Below, piece by piece: positions 55,001 through 63,789 of a DNA stretch of 64,000 nt. The stretch covers positions 42,020-106,019 of the forward strand of contig DYBN01000064.1 in assembly GCA_019418605.1 (NCBI GenBank), given 5' to 3'. The stretch is from Sutterella sp. (lineage in GTDB: Bacteria > Pseudomonadota > Gammaproteobacteria > Burkholderiales > Burkholderiaceae_F). The position numbers were made by a program, and so were the translations under genes. The notes below the pieces were generated by a model. That model worked only from the letters and a program-made list of their open reading frames with translations. It had not been told where the DNA came from and ran no database searches. Numbering within the stretch: the stretch's first letter is position 1; the number at the start of each line of letters is the position of its first letter.

Positions 55001-56197
55001 ATGCGTTCGCAGAACTTGCCGCTGTGGCAGGCGCGTCTGGCCTGCATGGTGTTTTTCATGGCGCCGGGTCTTGCCTACGGTCTTTTTGTTTCACGCGTGC
55101 CCGCTCTGACCGAGCAGACGGGCGCCACGCCCGAGGCTTTCGGGCTTGTGCTTTTGTGTACGGGCATGTCCGCGGTGGCGGGCCTGACGCTCGCGTCGTG
55201 GTTTATCGGCCGCTTTGGTGCAAAAAACGTGCTTCTTGCGGGCTGCGCGCTCGCGCTCGGAGCCGTGTGCGCCACGGCGCTTGCCGCCACGGTCTGGCAG
55301 CTTGCCTTTCTTGTGCTTTTCTGCGGCTTTGGCATTGGCCTTCTAGACGTGGCGATGAACGTGCAGGGCGTCGAGGTCGAGCGGCAGTACGAAAAGCCCA
55401 GCATGAATCTTCTGCATGCGGGCTACAACATCGGCGCTTTCGCGGGCTCCGCGCTGGGGGCTCTTTTTGCCGCGGCAGCCATTGGCCCTCTTGCAAACTT
55501 CGTGATTCCGAGCGCTGCCTTTGCGCTCACGCTGCTCTGGGCGACGCCGAGGCTTCTAAAGCGTAAAAGCGAGCACGTGCACGTCAAGGAGGTCGACGCC
55601 GAAGAGGCCGGCGCCCGCGCAAGGGAGCGGCGCGAGGAGATGGCGCGCGCCGTCCCGCTCTTTGTTTTCGGCTGGGGCGTGCTTGCCATGATTGCCTACG
55701 TGGCCGAAGGCTCGGCAGGCGAATGGGGAAGCCTCTACCTTTATAAGGAGAAGGCTGCGCCCGAGTCGATTGCGGCCCTGGTCTACGGCGTCTATTCGAT
55801 CTGCGCGCTCACCTGCAGGCTTTTTGCCGACAGGCTGCGGCTCGTGCTGGGTGACAAGAAGCTTTTGTTTGTGGGCAGCGCTTTGTCGCTAGCTGGCCTA
55901 TGCATTGCGCTTGCCTCCCCCGTGTGGCCTCTCGCGCTTTTGGGCTATGCCGTGATGGGCACGGGTCTTGCTCCCGTCGTGCCGATTGTCTTTTCACACG
56001 CAAGCAGCTTTGAAAACGTCCCCGTTGAGAAGGCCACCTCGATCATCGCCATGTGCGCCTACACGGGGCTTCTTGCCTTTCCGCCCGCCTTTGGGTTTCT
56101 CGCCGAGCACACGGGGCTTACGGTGTCGCTGTCTCTGGCCGCGGTGCTCCTTTTGATTCTCACGGCAAGCGCCTGGCGCATCATGAAAAAATCGTGA
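55001..56197 (+). CDS. MFS transporter, YbjJ-like
   Basis: 398-residue major facilitator with twelve helices. It opens with QARLACMVFFMAPGLAYGLFVSRVPAL, has the loop 2-3 motif SWFIGRFGAKNVLL, LLDVAMNVQGVEVERQYEKP in the middle and a cytoplasmic loop with an ERREE segment. The GLLDVAMNVQG plus LLHAGYNIGAFAG pattern is that of the YbjJ/FucP-like groups of uncertain substrate. GAGG lies 6 bp before the ATG. Substrate unknown. Confidence 0.85.
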   Translation: MRSQNLPLWQARLACMVFFMAPGLAYGLFVSRVPALTEQTGATPEAFGLVLLCTGMSAVAGLTLASWFIGRFGAKNVLLAGCALALGAVCATALAATVWQLAFLVLFCGFGIGLLDVAMNVQGVEVERQYEKPSMNLLHAGYNIGAFAGSALGALFAAAAIGPLANFVIPSAAFALTLLWATPRLLKRKSEHVHVKEVDAEEAGARARERREEMARAVPLFVFGWGVLAMIAYVAEGSAGEWGSLYLYKEKAAPESIAALVYGVYSICALTCRLFADRLRLVLGDKKLLFVGSALSLAGLCIALASPVWPLALLGYAVMGTGLAPVVPIVFSHASSFENVPVEKATSIIAMCAYTGLLAFPPAFGFLAEHTGLTVSLSLAAVLLLILTASAWRIMKKS

Positions 56198-56801
56198 CAA
56201 AGCGCGCGCGGCTGCCCAAGCCGCGCCGCCGGAAATGAGGCTCAAAAAAGGCATTGAAAGGGCCCTCTGCGGCAGGGCCGTGTGGAAAACAAATTAGAAA
56301 AAAATTCCTTTTAAATCAATTGCTTGAGTGCCGTAGCCGGCGGCCTTTGGCGGCGCTTTTCCCGTCTATCCACAATTGTTGTGAATAGCTGCGGGGGAGG
56401 CGCCGCTAAGTCATTGTGCTGTAACGAAAATTTTGGCGTGCTCAAAAAATAGGCACGCCGAGGCGGGCTGTGCAAGCAAAAACAATGCCTGGTTTCCTCT
56501 GACGGTTGGCTTGTCGTAAAAATGCCTCAAAATTCGTTTGCAGCCCGTCTTTGTTTTCTCCCTTTGCAAGAAAAAGGCAAGCTTTTTGCGGCGGTGCGCA
56601 GGCGTGGTGAGGAAGCCTGATGCGAGAATTTTTTCCCAAGCAGACCTTTCAATTTTTTGCGGGCGCCTCACTTCGCTTTGCTTTGTCCGAGGCAAGAGCT
56701 TTAAAGGCTCGTGAGCTTGCAATACAAGAGAAAGGTCAAGGTTTTTCCGCACGGGCGGCGTTTGCGGGCTCGTGATCGACAGCAAGGAGGGAAAAAGGAA
56801 A
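56198..56801. other. Intergenic region with DnaA-box-like repeats
   Basis: 604 bp without a supported gene; an open frame on the minus strand (56411-56899) is not believed. An AT-rich patch at 56285-56330 is followed by CTATCCACA (56366-56374) and its inverted partner TGTGAATAG (56380-56388), plus TGTGGAAAA at 56281. These resemble DnaA boxes (TTATNCACA) with one or two changes. Weak evidence of a replication or titration site. Confidence 0.35.
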
Positions 56802-57227
56802 ATGATCAGCTTGGGCAAAAAGACGGGGGCATTGATTCTCGCGGCCGCAATGTTCGCCGCGGCAACTGCGTGTTCGGCGGCCGGGTCCGCTGCGGGCAAC
56901 TACGACGACGACATCGTGCGGCTTTCGCGCATCACGGTGGATGCCTCGCAGCTTGAGGCCTACAAGGCGATTCTCAAGGAAGAGGCCGAGGCAAGCATGC
57001 GCGTAGAGCCGGGCGTGCGGTTTCTCTATGCCGTGAGCGAAAAGGACGATCCCACGCAGTTTACGATCCTTGAAATCTACGACAACGAAGCCGCCTACAA
57101 GAGCCATCTGAAGACGCCGCACTTTTTGAAGTACAAAAACGGCACGATCAAGATGGTCAAGGACCTCAAGCTCATCGACGTGGTGCCGCTCTCGCCTGAA
57201 ATGGTGATCAAGGCGCCGGTGAAGTAA
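56802..57227 (+). CDS. Exported antibiotic-biosynthesis-monooxygenase (ABM) domain protein
   Basis: 141 residues from the ATG at 56802, which has AAGGAA and AGGAGGG upstream; a start 30 bp earlier is less likely. An N-terminal signal sequence (GALILAAAMFAAATACS) is followed by a small ABM fold (VRLSRITVDASQLEAYKAILKEEAEASMRVEPG, FTILEIYDNEAAYKSHLKTPHF). The Cys in ATACS could be a lipobox but is not a perfect match. ABM domains include quinol monooxygenases and heme-degrading enzymes; the function here is not fixed. Followed by a secreted SGNH hydrolase, 27 bp apart. Confidence 0.82.
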   Translation: MISLGKKTGALILAAAMFAAATACSAAGSAAGNYDDDIVRLSRITVDASQLEAYKAILKEEAEASMRVEPGVRFLYAVSEKDDPTQFTILEIYDNEAAYKSHLKTPHFLKYKNGTIKMVKDLKLIDVVPLSPEMVIKAPVK

Positions 57228-57254
57228 TCGCGTCGACGTCGAGGGGTTTTTGTC

Positions 57255-58082
57255 ATGAACACGATTTTCAAGAGCCTTTGCTCTGCAGCCTGCGCTGCGG
57301 CCCTTACTGCGGCCCTTTCTGCGTCATTGGCCGCCGCCATGGCGGCCCCTGCTGCGGCGGCAGACGCCTCCGCAGGGCCCGAAGAAGAGCGCGTCAACAT
57401 TCTTGTCTTTGGCGACTCCAATACCTTTGGCTGGGTCGCGAGTCCCAAGGATGCAAAGGGGCGCGTGACGGTCTCGAGGCTGCCCGTCGAGCAGACCTGG
57501 CCGCAGCAGATGGCCTCCCGCCTGGGGGAGGGTTATCGCGTCACGGTCGACGCTCTGGGCGGGCGTACGACCGATCTTGACGAGCCCGGCGGCAGCGGAA
57601 GCGGAAAAATTCCCGGCGTGATGTTTAACGGCCTCACGGCCCTGCCTTCGGCGCTTTCTTCCAACATGCCGCTTGATCTTGTGATCGTCATGCTGGGCTC
57701 AAATGATCTCAAGGTCGCGCACGACCGCTCGGCCTACGACATTGCCTTGGCGCTCGGGCGCATTACGTCGACCATCGTCAAGGGGCGCTGGCAGAGCAAA
57801 ACGGACTATGCCGCGCCGCGCGTACTCATCGTGGCGCCTCCGGGGCTCGACGACGGCAAGCACTTTTACAGCGACTTCTTTGCGGGCGCCCGGCAAAAAA
57901 CGAGCGACTGGGGCCGCATGATCGAGCCCGTCGTGCGCGCCGGGGGTGCGGAGTTCATGAACGCCGTTGACGTGGTGGGCGTGGCCGATCAGGTCGACGG
58001 CGTGCACATGAGCGCCGATGAACACAAGGCGCTCGGCGAGGCCGTCGCGCAGAAAGTCAAGGCGATGATGCAGACGAAGTGA
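57255..58082 (+). CDS. Exported SGNH/GDSL hydrolase
   Basis: 275 residues with a signal peptide (about 1-36, Ala-rich). The SGNH blocks are visible: block I FGDSNTFGW with nucleophile Ser55, block II with GGRTTDLD, block III MLGSNDLK, block V DGVHMSADEH supplying Asp and His. Such enzymes act as arylesterases or deacetylases; the GDSNT form is close to secreted esterase/TAP-like proteins. Translated in the same direction and 27 bp after the ABM gene, so probably one operon. GAGGGG precedes the ATG. An intrinsic terminator follows. Confidence 0.88.
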   Translation: MNTIFKSLCSAACAAALTAALSASLAAAMAAPAAAADASAGPEEERVNILVFGDSNTFGWVASPKDAKGRVTVSRLPVEQTWPQQMASRLGEGYRVTVDALGGRTTDLDEPGGSGSGKIPGVMFNGLTALPSALSSNMPLDLVIVMLGSNDLKVAHDRSAYDIALALGRITSTIVKGRWQSKTDYAAPRVLIVAPPGLDDGKHFYSDFFAGARQKTSDWGRMIEPVVRAGGAEFMNAVDVVGVADQVDGVHMSADEHKALGEAVAQKVKAMMQTK

Positions 58083-58104
58083 CGCGCACTGCCCCTTGAA
58101 GCGA

Positions 58105-58154
58105 AAAGAGCCTTCAGGCAACCGACGAGATGCCTGAAGGCTCTTTGTTTTTTT
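58105..58154 (+). terminator. Strong intrinsic terminator after the SGNH hydrolase gene
   Basis: A 16-bp perfect stem, AAAGAGCCTTCAGGCA with TGCCTGAAGGCTCTTT, loop of 10 bp, followed by G and T7. Its left A run also allows termination of the convergent aldo/keto reductase gene. Confidence 0.93.
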
Positions 58155-58196
58155 GTGCGCGCAAAAGGCGCTTTGCCCGGGGGCAAAGGGCCGGCG

Positions 58197-59054
58197 CTAG
58201 AGATTGTGCGTCTTGCTGTAGTTCAAAAGAAAGCGCACGAGATCGGGGTTTTCAAAGTCGGCAAGAAGGGGCTTGCCGCCGTCCAAGGCGCGCAATTCCT
58301 TGATTTCGTCGGCTTCGAGCACGATGTCGTCGATGTCGGCGTTTTCCTTGATGCGCTCGGGCCGCACCGACTTCGGAATCACGATCGTGTCGAGGTCAAC
58401 CAGGTACTTGAGCGCAATCTGCGCAACGGACTTGCCGTGACGCTCGGCGATGCGCTTGATGCGCGGATCGTCAAAAAAGCCGTTTTGGCCTTCGGCAAGC
58501 GGGGCCCAGGCCATCAGGCGCGTACCCCAGGCGCTGATGATGTCGCGCATCTTGTGCTGCTGGCAGTAGACGTGCGTTTCAAGCTGCACGACGGCAGGCT
58601 TGACGTCGGCGTGTTCGGCCAGGTCAATGAAGCGGCCCGCCGTGAAGTTGCTCAAGCCGATGGCGCGCACCTTGCCGCTTGAGAGCGCTTTTTCCAGCGC
58701 TCTCCACGTGCCGTAGTAGTCCCCGAAGGGCTGATGGATGAGCATGAGGTCGATGTAGTCGACTCCGAGAGCCGCAAGCGACGCGTCGATGCTCTTTTGA
58801 GCGGGCACGTCGCCAGCGTTTGAAATCCAGACCTTGTCGGTGATGAAGATTTCCGAGCGCTCGATCCCGCTTGCGGCAATCGCCTCGCCCACGGCCTTTT
58901 CGTTGCCGTAGGCCTGCGCCGTGTCGATGAGGCGCACGCCCGCTTCAAGCGCGGCGAGCACGGCTTTTTTGGTTTCGTCGGGCGCAATCTGATAGACGCC
59001 AAAGCCCGCGCGGGGCATCTCAATCCCGTTGTTTAGCGTAATGGTGCGGCACAT
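58197..59054 (-). CDS. Aldo/keto reductase (first)
   Basis: 285-residue TIM-barrel NADPH-dependent reductase of the AKR family (2,5-diketogluconate reductase-like). The catalytic tetrad is complete: Asp44, Tyr49 (DTAQAYGNE), Lys74 (TDKVW) and His107 (LIHQPFGD). The cofactor end motif VIPKSVRPERIKEN is present. It starts with GAGGGG upstream. It is followed on the same strand (upstream, 33 bp apart) by a paralogue, probably by tandem duplication. Substrate unknown. Confidence 0.9.
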   Translation of the reverse strand: MCRTITLNNGIEMPRAGFGVYQIAPDETKKAVLAALEAGVRLIDTAQAYGNEKAVGEAIAASGIERSEIFITDKVWISNAGDVPAQKSIDASLAALGVDYIDLMLIHQPFGDYYGTWRALEKALSSGKVRAIGLSNFTAGRFIDLAEHADVKPAVVQLETHVYCQQHKMRDIISAWGTRLMAWAPLAEGQNGFFDDPRIKRIAERHGKSVAQIALKYLVDLDTIVIPKSVRPERIKENADIDDIVLEADEIKELRALDGGKPLLADFENPDLVRFLLNYSKTHNL

Positions 59055-59087
59055 AAACTCTTTTCCCCTCGTAAAGCTCTTTTTGAC

Positions 59088-59936
59088 CTAATCGTGAATC
59101 TTGTGCAGGCCGATAAAGCGCGTGACGGCAAGATCCTGATCGTCGTAGATGGGGCTGCGGCCGGTTTCAAGCGCGGCGATGGCGCGCATCTCGTCGTCGG
59201 TGAGCGTGAAGTCGAAAATCTCGAAATTCTCCTTCATGCGCTCCTTTCTCACGCTCTTGGGAATGACCACCACGCCGCGCGTGTTAAGCCACCGGAGCAC
59301 GACCTGCGCAACGCTTTTGCCGTGCGCGCGGGCGATTTTCTCAAGCACCGGGTGCGTAAAGATCCCGCACTGCCCCTCGGCAAAGGGAGCCCAGGCCTCG
59401 TGCACGATCCCTTCGGACTTCAGGAAGGCGTTTGCCGCCTCCTGCTGCAGGAAGGGGTGCGTTTCGATCTGGTTGACGGCGGGCTTGATGCTGTTGTGCA
59501 AAAAGAGGTCCTGCAGCCTCTCGTTTGAGAAGCTCGTCACGCCAATGGCGCGGATGAGCCCTTCGGCGTGAAGCTTCTCAAGGGCCCTCCAGGCGGCGTA
59601 GTAGTTGCTGTAGGGCTTGTGCAGCAGGTACAGGTCGACATAATCCACGCCAAGCGCCTTGCGCGAGCGCTCAAAGGCGCGCAGGGCGTCTTCGTACTCG
59701 TAGTCCTGCACCCAGAGCTTGCTCGTGATGAAGACCTCCTCGCGCTTGAGGCCGCTTGCGCGCACGGCCGCGCCGACTTCGGCTTCATTGCCGTAGCTTG
59801 CCGCCGTGTCGACGGCCCGGTAGCCGACTTCAAGAGCTTCGAGCACGGCGCGCTCGGTGTCGCTTTTCGGAATCTGGTAGACGCCAAAACCGACGGCAGG
59901 CATCACGACGTCGCCGGCAAGCTCAACTTGCTTCAT
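59088..59936 (-). CDS. Aldo/keto reductase (second)
   Basis: 282 residues from the ATG at 59936, which has GGGGAG 8 bp upstream and matches the family start (MKQVELAGDVVMPAVGFGVYQI). Tetrad Asp43, Tyr48, Lys73, His106 complete; cofactor motif VIPKSVRKERMKENF. Same layout and length as its neighbour at 58197-59054, with which it forms a pair. Together they probably reduce related carbonyls; a tandem duplication is the simplest origin. Confidence 0.9.
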   Translation of the reverse strand: MKQVELAGDVVMPAVGFGVYQIPKSDTERAVLEALEVGYRAVDTAASYGNEAEVGAAVRASGLKREEVFITSKLWVQDYEYEDALRAFERSRKALGVDYVDLYLLHKPYSNYYAAWRALEKLHAEGLIRAIGVTSFSNERLQDLFLHNSIKPAVNQIETHPFLQQEAANAFLKSEGIVHEAWAPFAEGQCGIFTHPVLEKIARAHGKSVAQVVLRWLNTRGVVVIPKSVRKERMKENFEIFDFTLTDDEMRAIAALETGRSPIYDDQDLAVTRFIGLHKIHD

Positions 59937-60278
59937 AAAATTTTCACTCCCCGGCGTTTGCCGCGGCTCTCCCAACGGGCGGGAGGCAATTGCGAACGCC
60001 GCAATTCAAGTTTTCCTGAAAGCGCTGAATTTTCAAGCGCTTGAAATGCTTTTCCATGCGGCTTGAAGCTTATCAGGGAGCGGGTTTTGAAAGATGTCGG
60101 AAACGGCGCAAAATTTGCACGATTCGGTGCAGATTGCGGGACGCTGTCGAACCCGCCGGCGGGAGAGGACAGGAAATAGAGATGAGCCGGGCTTGGGGAA
60201 AGGAGAAGATGGGCAGAGGCCTCGTGCGGGCGGGGAAAAAGGGAAGCCCTTTCCAAGCCGCCCGCGATGAAAGAACGG
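59937..60278. other. Intergenic region, aldo/keto reductase / MogA-esterase
   Basis: 342 bp between two minus-strand genes. A few short GC frames but nothing supportable. No clear promoter was identified. Confidence 0.4.
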
Positions 60279-61913
60279 TCAGTGCTGCAGCGCGGTGTTC
60301 ATGAACTGCGCGATGTGCGTGAGCTCCTCCGGGCAGATTTCGTGCTCCATGTTGTACTCGCGCCAGATGAGCGTGTCGACGTGGCGCTCGACGATCTGCG
60401 AGCCTTTTTGCGCAATCATGGGGTTGATGACGCTGTCAAAGGAGCCGTGGCCCATGAAAACCGGCGTGCTGCGCCCGGCGGGCGTGATGTCGCGCTCGAT
60501 CAAGTCGGGCGCGGGCAGATAGCCCGACAGCGCAATGCAGCCCGCGAGCGTCCTCGCCTGCCGCAGGGCGCAGTAAAGCGCCATGGCCGCGCCTTGCGAA
60601 AAGCCCCCGATGAAGATGCGCTCGGCCAGCGTCCCGGAGGTGATGACGTCGTTGATGATCTGCGCAATTCTCAGGTGCATGCGGGCAAGCCCCTGGGTGT
60701 CCTCGGGCCCCGTAAAGGCGGGGTTAAAGAGGTCGTACCAGGCGCGCGTCTTGTAGCCGTTGTGCGCGGTGATCGCAATCTCGGGCGCATTGGGAAGGAT
60801 AAAGCGCGCGGCAGGGCCTCCGAAGTTAAGAATCTCTTGGCCGAAGCGCTCGAAGTCGCTTGCGTCCACCCCCATGCCGTGCAGCCACACGACGGTGCAG
60901 ACGGGCTCGATCCCGCCTTCGGGCTCCTTGACGATGACTTCAAGCGGTTCAAGCGCGTTCTTGGGGCGGCTGTTGACCAAGGGCACCCCGTGCTGCACGC
61001 TTCGGCGCGCAATGGCCTCGGGACTCATGCGCGGGCGCTCGCGCGCGGGCGCTTCGTGCACCTGGCGCTGCAAGTGAGGTTGGGGCGCTGCGTTTTTAAA
61101 TGGATTGAGCGCGGCGGCGCTAAAGGCGCCCCCGGCGGGCGCGGCTGAGGCGACGCGCGGCGTTTCAAAGCCCTGCGCGGCGGCAGGCTCTGGGGCAAAG
61201 TCCTGGGCTGGCGGCTGCGGGGCAGATGACGGCGAAAAAGACGGCTCAAAAGAAGGTGTAAAGGACGCGGCTTCAGGCGCGGCGCTTTGATTGACCACGG
61301 CTTCGTGCTGCGGCTTGCTTTTAGGTCGAAAGGCCGCCACCACCTCGGGGTCGGTTTCAATGCGCGGGCCGCCGATCAAGTCGATGCAGTAGGGAATGGC
61401 GGCAAAAAGCCCGGGGTCGATGATGTCGCCCGCCTCGTTTCTCAAGCCCTCGAGCGTCTCGGCAATCGACTTGGGACGCCCCGGGAGGTTGACGATGAGC
61501 GCGGCGTGCCCGGGGATTTCGCGCAGCACCGCCACCTGACGCGAGAGAATGGCCGTGGGCACGAAGTGAAGCGAAATGCGCCGCATCTGTTCGGCAAAGC
61601 CGGGCATTTCGCGGGTTGCGACGGCAAGCGTTGCCTCGGGCGTGACGTCGCGCCGCGAGGGGCCCGTGCCGCCCGTCGTGAGCACAAGGTCGCAGCCCAC
61701 GCGGTCGACCAATTCGCGCAGCGTCTCTTCAATCGTGTACTGATCGTCGGCAATGAGCCGCTCGTGAATCTGCACGGGCGAAATGACGGCGCGCGTGCAC
61801 CAGGAGCGAAGCGCCGGGATGCCTTCGTCGGCATACACGCCGCGGCTTGCACGGTCTGAAATCGAGACCAGACCGAGGATGAGTTCATTGGGATAGGAGC
61901 GGGTGGCGGGCAT
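60279..61913 (-). CDS. mog: Fusion of molybdopterin adenylyltransferase (MogA) and carboxylesterase
   Basis: 544 residues. Residues 1-200 are a full-length MogA, with LVLTTGGTGPSRRDVTPEAT and the MogA end PEVVAAFRPKS; this enzyme adenylates molybdopterin before molybdenum insertion. Residues about 200-320 are a Pro/Ala/Ser-rich linker. Residues about 325-544 form an alpha/beta-hydrolase of the phospholipase/carboxylesterase (EstB-like) family: WLHGMG, nucleophile Ser439 in GFSQGAAMALY, Asp493 (GSFDSV) and His524 (NMEHEI). Ribosome binding site AAGGATG. It follows yjgA on the same strand, the usual yjgA-mog order. Such a fusion is not one I know; no frameshift is seen. Confidence 0.9.
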   Translation of the reverse strand: MPATRSYPNELILGLVSISDRASRGVYADEGIPALRSWCTRAVISPVQIHERLIADDQYTIEETLRELVDRVGCDLVLTTGGTGPSRRDVTPEATLAVATREMPGFAEQMRRISLHFVPTAILSRQVAVLREIPGHAALIVNLPGRPKSIAETLEGLRNEAGDIIDPGLFAAIPYCIDLIGGPRIETDPEVVAAFRPKSKPQHEAVVNQSAAPEAASFTPSFEPSFSPSSAPQPPAQDFAPEPAAAQGFETPRVASAAPAGGAFSAAALNPFKNAAPQPHLQRQVHEAPARERPRMSPEAIARRSVQHGVPLVNSRPKNALEPLEVIVKEPEGGIEPVCTVVWLHGMGVDASDFERFGQEILNFGGPAARFILPNAPEIAITAHNGYKTRAWYDLFNPAFTGPEDTQGLARMHLRIAQIINDVITSGTLAERIFIGGFSQGAAMALYCALRQARTLAGCIALSGYLPAPDLIERDITPAGRSTPVFMGHGSFDSVINPMIAQKGSQIVERHVDTLIWREYNMEHEICPEELTHIAQFMNTALQH

Positions 61914-61969
61914 GAATCAAGGCATCCTTGTTGAATGTATCGGTCAAAGGGGCAGGTCTGCAAAGAGTT

Positions 61970-62578
61970 TCAGGCGGCCGGTGCGTCGTCCTGCGCCGGG
62001 GGCAGGCTTTCATCGTCGTCTTCTTCGGACTCGACGTGAACGCTTAGCATGACGGCCGGAAGCTCAAGCGCGTGAATCAGGCGATAGAGTTCGCGCGAAG
62101 ACTTCGGGGGCTTTAAGGCCTGCGCCTCCTTGCGGGCGGCGCGCACAAGCTGCCGCAGGCGCTGCACGTCGACGCCGGGGTGCTTTTGCACAAAGTCCGT
62201 GACGGCGGCGTCGCTCTCAATCATCGCCGCGCGGGCTTTCTCGGCGCGGTGGTGGGCCGCCACCGCCGCACGGCTCTCGCCCGTGGCGCGGTCGATTGCT
62301 TCGCGCACGGCCGCGGCGTCAAGCCGCCGCATGAGTTTTCCAATGAGCTGCATTTGCCTGCGCATTGCGCCGAAGGACTTCATGCGCTGGTACTCGAGAA
62401 TGGCCTCGCAGATGTCTTCGGGCAAATCGATGCGCGCAAACTGATCGGGCGGCAGCTTTGCGAGCTCCCCGCCGAGTTTTTGCAGCAGTTCGCAGTCGCG
62501 CTTTTTCTGAGACTTGGAGGGGCCGAAGTCCTCGTCTTCGTCTTCAGTCGCGCGGGTGTCGTAGAAAGGTTTTTTCAT
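61970..62578 (-). CDS. darP: Ribosome-associated protein YjgA (DarP)
   Basis: 202-residue DUF615 protein that binds late 50S assembly particles. Family features: KSQKKRDCELLQKLGGELAKLP, LPEDICEAILEYQRMKSFGAMRRQMQLIGKLMR and KHPGVDVQRLRQLVRAARKE. The C-terminus is acidic and longer than in E. coli (EEDDDESLPPAQDD). It lies 56 bp before mog, an order often seen in Betaproteobacteria. Start ATG at 62578. Confidence 0.93.
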   Translation of the reverse strand: MKKPFYDTRATEDEDEDFGPSKSQKKRDCELLQKLGGELAKLPPDQFARIDLPEDICEAILEYQRMKSFGAMRRQMQLIGKLMRRLDAAAVREAIDRATGESRAAVAAHHRAEKARAAMIESDAAVTDFVQKHPGVDVQRLRQLVRAARKEAQALKPPKSSRELYRLIHALELPAVMLSVHVESEEDDDESLPPAQDDAPAA

Positions 62579-62898
62579 GGTGCCGCTGATTGTAGCCGAG
62601 CGGGCCCCGTGCGCCGCGCCTTGCCCCTTGCTTCACAAAAAGCTGCATGCGCGGCGCTTTGAGCGGAGGGCGAGAGAAGCGTGCGCCCGTCAAAACAATT
62701 TGAAAACAATTCTGCGCGATTGTTAAGGACCTGCACGAGACAAACTTAGTAGACTATGCTCCACGCAAAGGACGGGCTTTTCAAAAAAAGCCCGCGGGGC
62801 TTTTCGCGGCCTGCGAAAACCCGAGCTTTTCCAAAAAATTGAGAGCTCGGAGCGCCCATTTTTGCGCAACTGTCTTTTAGTCAAGAGGAAACACCAAC
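62579..62898 (+). promoter_or_regulatory. htpX upstream region with attenuator-like hairpin
   Basis: 320 bp between divergent yjgA and htpX. It holds AAAAGCCC-GCG-GGGCTTTT at 62786-62804, about 95 bp before the htpX start, a terminator-like hairpin with T4. It may end transcripts from the left or work as an attenuator. A/T-rich AACAATT repeats lie around 62695-62725. No clear heat-shock promoter was found by eye. Confidence 0.45.
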
Positions 62899-63789
62899 GT
62901 GAAGCGAATTGCGCTTTTGATCCTGACCAACATTGCCATTGTGGTGATGCTCGGCATCGTGCTCAATGTGGTGAGCATGCTCACGGGGCTCAATTTCGGC
63001 CAGATGGCCGGCGGCAGCCTCGATCTGACCGCGCTTTTTGTATTCGCCCTCATCGTGGGCTTTGCCGGCTCTATCATCTCGCTTTTGATGAGCAAGAGCA
63101 TGGCGCGCGTCTCGATGGGCGTGCAGCTCATCAACACCAACAATCCGCAGCCCGGGCTTGAGGCCTGGCTTGTGGGCGTCGTGCGCCGTCAGGCCGATCA
63201 GCTCGGCGTGGCCATGCCCGAAGTCGGACTCTACGAGGGCGAGCCCAACGCCTTTGCCACGGGGGCGACGAAAAACAGCTCCATGGTGGCCGTCTCGACG
63301 GGGCTTTTGAAGCTCATGAACCAAAAGGAGGTCGAAGCGGTCATCGCGCACGAAATGAGCCACGTCGCCAACGGCGACATGGTGACCATGACGCTCGTGC
63401 AGGGCGTGATGAACACCTTCGTGGTCTTTATTTCCCGCGTGGTCGGCTGGGTGGTGGACCGCCAGATTCTGCGCAACGAAAGCGACGGTCCCGGCGCAGG
63501 CTACTTCATCACGAGCCTTGTGCTTGACATCGCGCTGGGCTTTTTGGCGGGCATCGTCGTGGCGGCCTTCTCGCGCCACCGCGAGTACCGCGCCGACGCC
63601 GGCGCCGCGCAGCTCATGGGCGAGTCGGCCTCGATGATCGCCGCGCTGCAGCGCCTGGGCACCCAGCAGCCCGCGGAGCTCCCCGCCGCCGTCAAGGGGC
63701 TTGGCATCTCGGGCGGCATCGGAAGCCTCTTTGCTTCGCACCCCTCCATTGAGGACCGCGTCGACGCCCTGCGACGCATGCACTTCTAA
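62899..63789 (+). CDS. htpX: Membrane metalloprotease HtpX
   Basis: 296-residue M48B zinc protease for quality control of membrane proteins. Two N-terminal helices (about 5-30 and 42-62), zinc motif HEMSH (151-155) in AVIAHEMSHVANGD, two further helices (about 165-185 and 200-225), and the third ligand in RHREYRADAGAA. The C-terminus SHPSIEDRVDALRRMHF is typical. Start is GTG with GAGGAA 10 bp upstream. In E. coli the gene is under heat-shock/Cpx control; no such site was clear here. Confidence 0.95.
   Translation: MKRIALLILTNIAIVVMLGIVLNVVSMLTGLNFGQMAGGSLDLTALFVFALIVGFAGSIISLLMSKSMARVSMGVQLINTNNPQPGLEAWLVGVVRRQADQLGVAMPEVGLYEGEPNAFATGATKNSSMVAVSTGLLKLMNQKEVEAVIAHEMSHVANGDMVTMTLVQGVMNTFVVFISRVVGWVVDRQILRNESDGPGAGYFITSLVLDIALGFLAGIVVAAFSRHREYRADAGAAQLMGESASMIAALQRLGTQQPAELPAAVKGLGISGGIGSLFASHPSIEDRVDALRRMHF

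Noticed and set aside
56411..56899. 162-residue minus-strand frame
   Set aside because: Overlaps the start of the ABM gene, no recognisable domain and no ribosome binding site; low-complexity Lys/Ser/Pro composition.
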